A model generated the notes under the pieces. It made no database searches. It was not told where the DNA came from and worked only from the letters and a program-made list of their open reading frames with translations. This document shows positions 1-7,196 of a stretch of DNA of 64,000 nt, piece after piece (position 1 is the first letter of the stretch; each line of letters begins with the position of its first letter). The DNA is taken from positions 151,596 through 215,595 of the forward strand of contig NZ_VWWL01000011.1 in the NCBI RefSeq assembly GCF_011752995.1. The letters run 5' to 3'. The stretch is from Burkholderia sp. Ax-1724 (GTDB lineage Bacteria; Pseudomonadota; Gammaproteobacteria; Burkholderiales; Burkholderiaceae). A program made the translations under genes and the position numbers.

Positions 1-947
1 CATTCGCATCGATTCCGCACGTCGACGCGCACACCGAACAGGTCGGCCCCAGCCGGCTCGCGGCCTCGCTCGCGCGCGGCGAAGGCTATCTCGGCTTCAC
101 GCGCAACGGCTGGCAGGAAGCGCTCGGCGTGCATATGACCTCGGGCGAGCCGGAGCAACTGATCGTGCTGCCGCGCCCGACCTATCTGCCGCTCATTACC
201 GCGACCGTCACCTGCGCGGCGGTGCTGGCGATGCTGTTCAAGTTCTACTGGCTGTCGCTCGCCTTCGCGTTCGTGACGTTCGGCCTCTTCGTCTACGCGG
301 GCCAAAGCGCCGGCCATGCGCGCGATTACGGCGCGCTGCCCGTGGGCCGCGGCGTCAGCGTACCGCCGCATACCGAGGTAGCCGGCGCGCCGTCGTGGCT
401 CGCGCTGGTCTGCACGCTCGTCGCGAACGGCACGCTGTTCACCTCGCTCGTGTTCGGCACGTTCTACCTGTGGATCGCCGCGCCGAACTGGCCGGCCGCC
501 GTCACGCCACAGCCGAGCCGTCTGCTCGCGTTCGTCACGCTCGCCGCGCTCGCGGTCGCGACGGCGGCGACGCGCGGCTCGCTGCGCGCGGCCGCCGCGG
601 AGCGCAAACCGCACGGCACGATCGCGCTGACCGCGCTCGCGCTGGGCGTGGCGCTCGTCGCCGACGTGATGCTCATCAACGGCGTGATGCCGAATCCGCG
701 CGAGCATGCGCTCGGCGCGACCGCCGCCGCGCTGCTCACCTACGTCGCGATCCATGCGGGCGTCGGGCTGCTGTTCCTCGCCAGCAACGTGCTGCGCCTC
801 GGCGCCGGCTTCATCTCCGCGCGACGGCTCACGGACCTGCGCCTCACGCGCCTGTGGGTCGATTACACGCTCGCGACCGCCATCGTCGCGCTCGGCCTCG
901 TGCTCGCTCTGCCCGGCCTCGTCGCGATGCTCGGAGCAAAGCCATGA
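1..947 (+). CDS. Cytochrome c oxidase subunit I, C-terminal part (COX1-COX3 fusion type), truncated at window edge
   Basis: The reading frame is open from base 3 and ends at TGA 945-947, so the gene begins upstream of the window. The visible part opens with a periplasmic/linker stretch (GWQEALGVHMTSG) and continues with about six hydrophobic segments. A segment containing LVCTLVANGTLFTSLVFG resembles the COX3-like tail of fused COX1-COX3 oxidase subunits of Burkholderiaceae. Such proteins are the catalytic membrane subunit of a haem-copper terminal oxidase; the haem and copper ligands would lie upstream and cannot be checked here. The next gene starts inside its stop codon (ATGA overlap), which indicates co-transcription. 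Residue 43 (ATG at 129) is internal and not a real start. Confidence 0.75.
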   Translation, partial: FASIPHVDAHTEQVGPSRLAASLARGEGYLGFTRNGWQEALGVHMTSGEPEQLIVLPRPTYLPLITATVTCAAVLAMLFKFYWLSLAFAFVTFGLFVYAGQSAGHARDYGALPVGRGVSVPPHTEVAGAPSWLALVCTLVANGTLFTSLVFGTFYLWIAAPNWPAAVTPQPSRLLAFVTLAALAVATAATRGSLRAAAAERKPHGTIALTALALGVALVADVMLINGVMPNPREHALGATAAALLTYVAIHAGVGLLFLASNVLRLGAGFISARRLTDLRLTRLWVDYTLATAIVALGLVLALPGLVAMLGAKP

Positions 948-1282
948 ACGGACGCCCGCTTGCGCCGCGGCGTGTGTGGTGGCTCGCCGCCGGCTTCACG
1001 ATCTGGTGCCTCGCGCTCGTGATTCTCTATGCGCTGCATGCGATCGGCTGCGCGTTCGCATGTTCGGCTGGTCCGTTGCGTGCGAGTCTCGCAATCGTGC
1101 TGCTGCTGCATCTGATCGCGATCGGCGGGTTGTGGCGCTACCGCGCCGCCGCGCGGCACGACCCCGGACCCGAGCCCATCAGTTCGTTCATGCACAGCGT
1201 CGTCATCTGGACGTTGATCGCGGCGCTCGTTGCGACCGTCATTACGTTCGGCCCCGCGCTGCTGCTCACGACGTGCGTCTGA
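944..1282 (+). CDS. Small membrane protein downstream of the oxidase subunit
   Basis: This is a 112-residue protein whose ATG overlaps the stop of the oxidase gene by 4 bp, so translation is probably coupled. It has three likely transmembrane helices: WWLAAGFTIWCLALVILYAL, then SLAIVLLLHLIAIGGLW, then VIWTLIAALVATVITFGPAL. A two-cysteine loop (GCAFACSAG) sits between the first two. The position suggests an accessory or assembly protein of the oxidase. I recognise no named family, so the function is inferred from context only. Confidence 0.7.
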   Translation: MNGRPLAPRRVWWLAAGFTIWCLALVILYALHAIGCAFACSAGPLRASLAIVLLLHLIAIGGLWRYRAAARHDPGPEPISSFMHSVVIWTLIAALVATVITFGPALLLTTCV

Positions 1283-1399
1283 ACGCAAGGCGAATACGCC
1301 ACGAGCGTGCTACGAGCGCGCCGTGAGCATCACTTCCGGGCCACGTTCGAGCGCGCCGCGACCCTTTCGCCGCCCGCGCGGTCCGCCCGTTTCTCCCGT

Positions 1400-1447
1400 T
1401 TCGCCGCTCCCATAATTCGCCGCTCCCATAATTCGCCGCTCCCATAA
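1400..1447 (+). repeat. Three perfect tandem copies of a 16-bp unit
   Basis: The unit TTCGCCGCTCCCATAA occurs head to tail at 1400-1415, 1416-1431 and 1432-1447 without a mismatch. The array ends 10 bp before the ATG of the flavoprotein gene, directly against its ribosome binding site. It may be slippage-prone and alter the 5' leader of that mRNA. No function is known to me. Confidence 0.85.
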
Positions 1448-1457
1448 AGAGGCACTC

Positions 1458-2783
1458 ATGCAGTCTCACGATCTCGCGCGCAAGACCATCTGGTCCGCCA
1501 TCTATCTGCTGTTCATTCTCGCCCCGCTGTTCGCGCTGCTGGCCGGCACGCTGCCGCCCGCGCGCGGCTTCGGCACCGAGTTCTCGGTGGCGCTCGGCTA
1601 TTCGGGCCTCGCGATGATGGGTCTGCAATTCGGCCTCACCGCGCGCTTTCGTCACGTGACCGAGCCGTGGGGCGAGGACGTCATCTACCATTTCCATCGG
1701 CGCGTTTCGCTGCTCGCGGTCGGCCTCGTCGTCGTTCATCCGCTGATCCTGCTCGCGATCGGCTCCGACAAGCTCGCCATGCCCGCATCGCTCGGTGAAG
1801 TACCGTGGGGCGCGTGGTTCGCGGTGCTGTCGATCGGCGCGGTGATCGTGCTCGTGATTACCGCGCTGTGGCGCAAACAACTGAAAATCCCCTACGAACT
1901 CTGGCATCTGTCGCATATCGCGCTCGCGCTGATCGCGATCTTCGGCGGCGTGCTGCACATGATCGGCTGGGGCTTCTATCTCGCCGATCCGCTCAAGCGC
2001 GCGCTGTGGATCGGCATGACGCTGTTCTGGATCGCGCTGCTGCTCTACGTGCGGCTCTTCAAGCCGCTCTTCATGTTGCGTCGGCCTTATCGCATCACCG
2101 AAGTACGCAGCGAACGCGGCGACACCACGACGCTCGTCATGCAGCCCGACGGACATGCGGGCTTCCGCTTCAAGCCGGGGCAATTCGGCTGGCTTACCGT
2201 ATGGGGCAGTCCGTTCAGAATCACCGGCCATCCTTTTTCGTTTTCGTCGAGCGCCGAAGCCGCGCAGGGCCGCGTCGAAATGACAATCCGCAATCTCGGC
2301 GACTTCACGAGCCAGGTCAAGACGATCGAGGCCGGCCAGCGCGTCTATCTCGACGGACCGTACGGCGCGTTCACGATCGGCCAGCCGACCGACATGCACG
2401 TGCTGATCGCGGGCGGCATCGGCATTACGCCGATGATGAGCATGATCCGCACGCTCGCCGATCGCGGCGACTCACGGCCGCTCGTGCTGCTGTACGGCGG
2501 CAGGAACCAGGATTCGCTGACCTTTCGCGAGGAACTCGATGCGCTGCAGGCGAGGCTCGATCTGCGCGTCGTCTACGTGCTGGCGGAACCGCCCGAGGGC
2601 TGGAGCGGCGAGACCGGGCACATCAATGCGGCCATGTTCCGGCGCCATCTGCCGCCGGGCTATGCCGATCACGAGTACTTCATCTGCGGACCGGACCCGA
2701 TGATGGATGCGATCGAACGCGCGCTCGGCCAGATGGACGTGCCGCGCACGCGCTACCATTCCGAACGCTACAGCTTCGTTTAG
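1458..2783 (+). CDS. Ferric-reductase-like membrane flavoprotein (ferredoxin reductase-type C-terminus)
   Basis: The 441-residue protein has an N-terminal membrane domain of about six helices (residues 12-205). Paired histidines there (YHFHRR, VVHPL, HLSHIAL, GVLHMIGW) match haem ligands of the ferric-reductase-like transmembrane family. A FAD-binding domain follows (FKPGQFGWLTVW, then GHPFSFSS, about residues 235-270). The C-terminal NAD(P)-binding domain carries GGIGITPMMSM and ends with a typical YHSERYSF motif. It should move electrons from NAD(P)H through FAD to membrane haem, reducing an acceptor that cannot be deduced. The start has GAGG just upstream. A 30-residue membrane peptide follows closely and may be co-transcribed. 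Confidence 0.85.
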   Translation: MQSHDLARKTIWSAIYLLFILAPLFALLAGTLPPARGFGTEFSVALGYSGLAMMGLQFGLTARFRHVTEPWGEDVIYHFHRRVSLLAVGLVVVHPLILLAIGSDKLAMPASLGEVPWGAWFAVLSIGAVIVLVITALWRKQLKIPYELWHLSHIALALIAIFGGVLHMIGWGFYLADPLKRALWIGMTLFWIALLLYVRLFKPLFMLRRPYRITEVRSERGDTTTLVMQPDGHAGFRFKPGQFGWLTVWGSPFRITGHPFSFSSSAEAAQGRVEMTIRNLGDFTSQVKTIEAGQRVYLDGPYGAFTIGQPTDMHVLIAGGIGITPMMSMIRTLADRGDSRPLVLLYGGRNQDSLTFREELDALQARLDLRVVYVLAEPPEGWSGETGHINAAMFRRHLPPGYADHEYFICGPDPMMDAIERALGQMDVPRTRYHSERYSFV

Positions 2784-2793
2784 GAGACTTGCG

Positions 2794-2886
2794 ATGCGTC
2801 GACTCCTGGCCAATCACCTCGTCGTGGCGACGGGCATCGTCGTCGTGGCGCTGTCCTTGCTGTTCGCGTATCTGCGCGCCGGTTAA
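2794..2886 (+). CDS. 30-residue single-helix membrane peptide
   Basis: A short reading frame starts 10 bp after the flavoprotein stop, with AGGAG 7 bp before its ATG. The product MRRLLANHLVV... has a basic start and one hydrophobic helix ending in LRAG. Spacing, Shine-Dalgarno and composition support a real small protein that partners the flavoprotein. It is short, so expression is not certain. Confidence 0.5.
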   Translation: MRRLLANHLVVATGIVVVALSLLFAYLRAG

Positions 2887-3040
2887 GCTCGGCAGCTGCG
2901 GGGGATACGCATGGGCCGCGCTGTAATACACTGTGCGGTCGAAATCCGGCGCGGCCGTGTGCCACCATATGCCACCATGTGTGGCTCAGGCGTCGGCTCA
3001 TGCGCCCTCGCGCTCCTTCAGGCTCCAAGGTTGAATCGAT

Positions 3041-3811
3041 ATGCCCTATTTCTTCGGAATCGGTCTTCACGTCATCATTGCGATTTTTTTCGCCGTCCAC
3101 GCGATACGCAATGGACAAGGCCTTTACTGGTTGTTCATTCTGTTCGCTTTCCCAATGCTCGGCAGCATCGTCTATTTGTTCGCGATCTATCTGCCGGGTC
3201 TGCGGCATTCGCGTGGCGCGCGCGTCGCAACCCAGGCCATTACGCAATTCGTCGACCCGAATCGCGCGCTGCGTGAAGCGCGCGCCGCTTTCGATCGCGC
3301 GCCGACCGTACAGCATCGCATGCGGCTCGGCGAGGCCTTGCTCGCGGCCGGCGAGGCGCGCGAGGCACTCGAACATTTCCAGGCGGCGGCAAACGGACCT
3401 TTCGCCAACGATCCGGTCTTGCTGCTCGGTCTCGCGCGCTCGCAGTTCGCGCTGCGCGACTACACCGCCGCCGACGCGACGCTGGCGAATCTGTTCTCGG
3501 GCAATCCGCAGGCGCGCAATCAGGGCGAGCCGGCGCTGCTGTATGCGCGCACGCTGGCCGCGCTCGGTGCGCCGGGCACGCGCGCCGCCTTCGAGCAGGC
3601 GCTCACCTGTGCGAGCGATGTCGCGCCGCGCTGCCTGTTCGCGGACTGGCTGGCCACGCAGGCCGACGCCGCCGATCGCCAGCGCGCCGAGAGTCTGTAC
3701 GCGGAAATCGTTCAGGATGCGCGGCACTGGCCGCGTCACGCGCGGGAACATAACCGCGAGTGGTTGCAGCGCGCGCAGGCCGCGTTGGCAAGCGGCTCGA
3801 CACGGCAATGA
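3041..3811 (+). CDS. Membrane-anchored tetratricopeptide-repeat protein
   Basis: The 256-residue protein begins with two hydrophobic segments (residues 2-22 and 27-50; WLFILFAFPMLGSIVYLFAI), which resembles a PLDc-N-like membrane anchor. TPR-like helix pairs follow from about residue 75 to the end: RLGEALLAAGEAREALEHFQAA, then LLGLARSQFALRDYTAADATL. It probably scaffolds protein-protein contacts at the inner membrane. Nothing nearby identifies the partner. Confidence 0.75.
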   Translation: MPYFFGIGLHVIIAIFFAVHAIRNGQGLYWLFILFAFPMLGSIVYLFAIYLPGLRHSRGARVATQAITQFVDPNRALREARAAFDRAPTVQHRMRLGEALLAAGEAREALEHFQAAANGPFANDPVLLLGLARSQFALRDYTAADATLANLFSGNPQARNQGEPALLYARTLAALGAPGTRAAFEQALTCASDVAPRCLFADWLATQADAADRQRAESLYAEIVQDARHWPRHAREHNREWLQRAQAALASGSTRQ

Positions 3812-3831
3812 GCGACGCAAGGAGACAGTCG

Positions 3832-4581
3832 ATGAAATGCGCGAGCCGGTCTTTTGCTGCCACTTTTGCTTCGAATGCCACGCTGACGGCGCTCGTCGCG
3901 GCCGCTTTGAGTTGGAGCAGTGCTTCGGCAATCGCCGCGGCAAGCACAGCAATAAACACAGCAACAAACACGACGACAAACGCGAAGCATTTTGCGTGGC
4001 CCGCGTCGTTCGTGGTGCTCGGCGATGGCTATCCGCATGCGGGCGATGTATGCCGGCGGCTCGGCGAATCGTCCGCGACCGCGAACTATCTCGACCATAC
4101 GGCAATGCTCGTCGGCTGTCCGGGCCTGCGCAATAGCGCCGACGTGCATGCGATTCTCGACCATCGACGTGCGCGCGTGGTGGGAGAAACAGATGGCGTG
4201 ACGCTGATTTCGATTGCCACCGAGGGCGGTCCCGCCGCCGACGATCGAAGCTGGCCCGCGCAGACGCCGGACAAGGACATGTATTTCAGCACGACCGGCA
4301 CGCTGCCCTGCGAGCGCGGCGGCGGCAAGACGAAGACCATGTGCAAGTACGGTGTCGTTCGTCATGGCAATCACTCCGCGAGCGTCGTAATCTACTGGCC
4401 CGATGGCAATACGCGCGTGATCCTGTTCAACGCGCACGGACGAGTACTCGGCGCGGCCATGAAAGCAGGCGATCGACCGATGCCGGGCAATACGCTGACC
4501 CGGAATAACGCCGGCATCAACCTGATTTCGATCGGCGACGAGCGCTATGAAATAGAGGATGCGGTTCTTTCCGGGCGTTGA
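3832..4581 (+). CDS. Secreted protein of unknown function
   Basis: The start is the ATG at 3832, with AAGGAGA 8 bp upstream. The N-terminus carries a signal peptide (LTALVAAALSWSSASAIAAA), followed by a threonine/asparagine-rich linker and a mature domain of about 195 residues. Four cysteines (DVCRRLG, VGCPGLR, LPCERG, TMCKYG) could form two disulfides. Context suggests a periplasmic or outer-surface protein. I recognise no family. It converges on the chromate transporter gene with an 18-bp gap. Confidence 0.7.
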   Translation: MKCASRSFAATFASNATLTALVAAALSWSSASAIAAASTAINTATNTTTNAKHFAWPASFVVLGDGYPHAGDVCRRLGESSATANYLDHTAMLVGCPGLRNSADVHAILDHRRARVVGETDGVTLISIATEGGPAADDRSWPAQTPDKDMYFSTTGTLPCERGGGKTKTMCKYGVVRHGNHSASVVIYWPDGNTRVILFNAHGRVLGAAMKAGDRPMPGNTLTRNNAGINLISIGDERYEIEDAVLSGR

Positions 4582-4598
4582 ATCGCGCGCGCCTTAAC

Positions 4599-5135
4599 TC
4601 AAAGCAGCCCCGCGAAATGCGCAAGCACGAACACGACCGCGCCGCCCGCAATCAGCACCAAGGCGTTGATGCGCGTTTTCATCACGAGCAGCGTGGCAAT
4701 CGCGGCGGTAAGCCATGCAATCCAGCCGCCTTCGAGCTGCTCGACCAGCACATAGACGGCCGCGAGAATCAGGCCCGCCGCAACGGGCCGCAAACCGGCC
4801 TGCAAGGCGTTGAGCCAGCGCGCGCCCTCGTGGCGGTTCCACACGTGCACGACCGCGTACATCAGAAACGCGGTCGGCCCGAATAACGCGAGCGTCGCGA
4901 CGACCGCGCCGCCGAGTCCACCGACCTGCCAGCCGATCAGCGTCGCGAGCAGCGATCCCGGGCCGGGCGCGAGCCGCGCAATCGCGAAGTCGCTGAGGAA
5001 TTGCGCATGCGTCATCCAGTGATGCACGTCGACGACCTGTCGCTGAATCTCGGCGACGACACCCTGGCCGCCGCCGACGGTCACGATCGACAGCGGAGCA
5101 AAAACCGAAAACAGTGCGATGAGCGTTCTGGACAC
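4599..5135 (-). CDS. chrA: Chromate transporter, second half-length subunit (CHR family)
   Basis: The 178-residue membrane protein matches the short-chain CHR family. The signature region reads VFAPLSIVTVGGGQGVVAEIQ and ARLAPGPGSLLATLIGWQVGG. The frame begins with GTG. Two half-size CHR proteins normally form one bidomain transporter and are encoded next to each other. Here the partner half lies at 6391-7044, separated by a 1.2-kb toxin/immunity island. The family is annotated for chromate efflux, but many members have no proven substrate. Confidence 0.8.
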   Translation of the reverse strand: MSRTLIALFSVFAPLSIVTVGGGQGVVAEIQRQVVDVHHWMTHAQFLSDFAIARLAPGPGSLLATLIGWQVGGLGGAVVATLALFGPTAFLMYAVVHVWNRHEGARWLNALQAGLRPVAAGLILAAVYVLVEQLEGGWIAWLTAAIATLLVMKTRINALVLIAGGAVVFVLAHFAGLL

Positions 5136-5195
5136 GTGATGAGTTCTTCTTAAGTTTGACTGCCCGAGCTGCGGCTAACGCCATGACGTTATACC

Positions 5196-5235
5196 TATCT
5201 CGCAAGCCCCTTATGAAGCGGGGGCCTGCGAGATA
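5196..5235. terminator. Strong hairpin, 15-bp stem with one mismatch
   Basis: TATCTCGCAAGCCCC (5196-5210) pairs with GGGGCCTGCGAGATA (5221-5235) around a 10-nt loop, with one A-C mismatch. It lies between the immunity gene and the second chromate transporter gene, so it could end transcription of the island or mark its boundary. No clear T-run follows. Confidence 0.5.
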
Positions 5236-5244
5236 AGGGTGCCT

Positions 5245-5277
5245 GGTTGCCGCGGCCCTTCGGTGCCCGCGGCAACC
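5245..5277. terminator. Perfect 11-bp hairpin next to the immunity gene stop
   Basis: GGTTGCCGCGG (5245-5255) and CCGCGGCAACC (5267-5277) form a perfect stem around an 11-nt loop. It starts 7 bp beyond the immunity gene stop on the minus strand. It is probably the terminator of the immunity transcript. Confidence 0.55.
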
Positions 5278-5283
5278 GGCGGA

Positions 5284-5592
5284 TTATTGCTCACTCAGAA
5301 GGTGTTTCAATTCTTCGAGAAACGAAGCAGTTGTATGGCCCCATAACATCGGGTCAAGATCCTGTCCGTAATCCTTTTCAAATGCAGAATCCAGATCATT
5401 CGGGTGCTCGCTTATGAACGAGTCTATCTCGCGGATCATTTCGAGGTGATTTTCCCGTTGGCAGTCCCTTCTGTAGCACGAAACAATCTCCGGAATCGTG
5501 TCTCCCCATAAATCAGAATCCTGATTAAAGTATGCGCCAAACAACTGATACAGGTTTGGGTAGCGATCCGACAGCATAACTTTTTCCTTCAT
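5284..5592 (-). CDS. CdiI-type contact-dependent inhibition immunity protein
   Basis: The 102-residue acidic protein contains DRYPNLYQLFGAYFNQDSD, the hallmark opening of the CdiI_2-like family, and ends LEELKHLLSEQ. Its ATG overlaps the stop of the toxin remnant (ATGA). A second in-frame ATG five codons later is preceded by AAGGA and may be the true start. Members bind and neutralise the cognate toxin domain in the cytoplasm. Full length and no stops suggest it is still functional although its toxin is broken. Such orphan immunity genes can protect against attack by relatives. Local GC is far below the neighbouring genes, consistent with horizontal acquisition. Confidence 0.75.
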   Translation of the reverse strand: MKEKVMLSDRYPNLYQLFGAYFNQDSDLWGDTIPEIVSCYRRDCQRENHLEMIREIDSFISEHPNDLDSAFEKDYGQDLDPMLWGHTTASFLEELKHLLSEQ

Positions 5593-6050
5593 CCGACGTA
5601 AGCTGTGAGAATGTAGTATGGCATTCCATTGCAGGTTTGATATTTCAGCACAACGACAACCTCATTCATCCGTGTCAGTTTTCCTGTCTGCCTCTCTATT
5701 CCATAGCCGACATCACCCGCAACGTGCTGCATCAGTGTGAGGGGACCACCACTACCTGAAGACTTCGCCCAATTCTGGACTTGTGTCGTGTGGACGCGCA
5801 CTACTTCTGATATTGCCCATTATCCCGCCTTGCTCGCCATGGTCGGTTCGGGCAGCACGCAGAGCGCCCCAGCCCCGACCATTTCCAGCACGCCACCCAC
5901 GATCTGAAGACCGCCCCAGATCCGATTGAAAGACATCTCCGACTGGCTGATCGACTGGCGAGCCAGTACCGCAGCCAATTGCGGCGCACTGAGCACCACG
6001 CGCACTCCGTCGGAATCCTGTTGATCCAACATTCCGAATTCCTCTGTCAT
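5589..6050 (-). pseudogene. Internally deleted RNase A-like toxin with one in-frame stop
   Basis: Reading leftward from ATG 6050 (an upstream in-frame TTG lies at 6065), the first 76 residues (MTEEFGMLDQQ ... GAGALCVLPEPTMASKAG) match my memory of the N-terminus of Burkholderia RNase A-like-domain proteins. TAA at 5822-5820 follows. The same frame then continues without interruption as WAISEVVRVHTTQVQNW ... YYILTAYVG. Its end matches the C-terminal signature of bacterial CdiA-CT RNase A domains. The catalytic histidine/lysine part expected between the two pieces is missing, so an internal deletion joined them and created the stop. It is probably non-functional. The overlapping immunity gene is intact. 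Confidence 0.65.
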
Positions 6051-6065
6051 TGTTTGGGCTGCCAA

Positions 6066-6390
6066 GCTAACAGGTGCCTACAGTGATATGGAATGGGCGA
6101 TGGATGATTTTGGGGTTCCGCTGGACAACGAAATGTCAACATTTGTGTACGCTGGAATACCCATCGTGCCTCGCAAAAGCGACAGAAAACACGGCGTCAG
6201 GACCATTTGCTATGGCTTGCCGCCTGCGATGGACTTTGCCGCAGACATCAAGGCATACGCGCGAAGCGGATTGCAAACGTGGAGCACGAACAGCTTACAA
6301 ACGCTGCACCATGTCATTGAAAGTCAACCGGCTATTTCGATGCCACGGCACAGCAGACACATTGTGTATAACGACACGGCCTACTACCAC
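6066..6390. other. Low-GC stretch without a confident gene
   Basis: This is the distal part of the island between the chromate transporter halves. A plus-strand frame from about 6088 is open (MDDFGVPLDNEMSTFVYAG ...) but runs on into the transporter gene on the other strand, and I recognise no family. It may be a gene remnant. Confidence 0.3.
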
Positions 6391-7044
6391 TCACGGCTCA
6401 CGATCCATGACTCGCGCAGCGCGCACATATTCATAGCCGATGCTGATCGCGCCGCCGATCAGCACGGTCCACACGAGCGACACGCGAAACAGCGCGACAG
6501 CCGCGAACGTCGCGACCAGAACGAGATAGGGGAACACGCGGCGCGGCAGACGGTGCGCCGCCGTAATCGCCATCGACAGCGACAAGCCGATCGCGCCGGC
6601 TGCCGCACCCGCGAGCGCGACATGCGTGAGCGGAAACGAGGCGATGGCCGCGAAGAACACGCCGAGCAGAACGATCACCACGGCCGGCGGCAGGATGATG
6701 CCGCAGAACCCCGCAATCGCGCCGCGCCAGCCGAACAGGCGATAGCCGACCCAGATCGCCAGATTCTTCACGTTGACGCCCGGCAACGCCTGCGACAGCG
6801 CGAGGCCGTTGAGGAATTCGTCCTCGCTGATCAGGTGGCGGTCGTGCACGAACTCGCGCAGGAACCAGCCGCTCAGGCCGCCGCCAAAACTCGTCAGACC
6901 GATGCGCGCAAAAATCATGAACAGCCCGAGCACGGTCATATTGCCGGACGGCGGTTCGCCGGGTTGCGCCGCCAGCTCGCCGCGCGGTGCGGCCGGGTCG
7001 CGGCTGTCGTTCTCGTCGACTTCGTGCTCGTTGGTGCCTGCCAC
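6391..7044 (-). CDS. chrA: Chromate transporter, first half-length subunit (CHR family)
   Basis: The signature ARIGLTSFGGGLSGWFLREF and the segment LSQALPGVNVKNLAIWVGY identify a CHR domain with about six helices. I place the start at GTG 7044 because AAGGAGA lies 7 bp upstream; in-frame starts further 5' lack a Shine-Dalgarno. That gives 217 residues with a hydrophilic N-terminal extension of about 35 residues. It should pair with the subunit at 4599-5135 to form one transporter. The gap between the two is unusual and is explained by an inserted island. Confidence 0.8.
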   Translation of the reverse strand: MAGTNEHEVDENDSRDPAAPRGELAAQPGEPPSGNMTVLGLFMIFARIGLTSFGGGLSGWFLREFVHDRHLISEDEFLNGLALSQALPGVNVKNLAIWVGYRLFGWRGAIAGFCGIILPPAVVIVLLGVFFAAIASFPLTHVALAGAAAGAIGLSLSMAITAAHRLPRRVFPYLVLVATFAAVALFRVSLVWTVLIGGAISIGYEYVRAARVMDREP

Positions 7045-7196
7045 GCCTGTTTCTCCTTGTGTGATGCTGCGTATGTCTTCGTATGCCGTCATGTGCCTTC
7101 GTATAAGACAAGCCGCGCATGATATCCGCAACGGCGCGCGGCCTTTTGTCGTGTCGTGTTACCGGCAGACGGGCCAACCCGCCCGTGGATGCACCG

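Noticed and set aside
6088..7122. 344-codon plus-strand frame overlapping the first chromate transporter gene
   Set aside because: Most of it is antisense to a well-supported transporter. Only the first 100 codons are in the island and they have no recognisable family.
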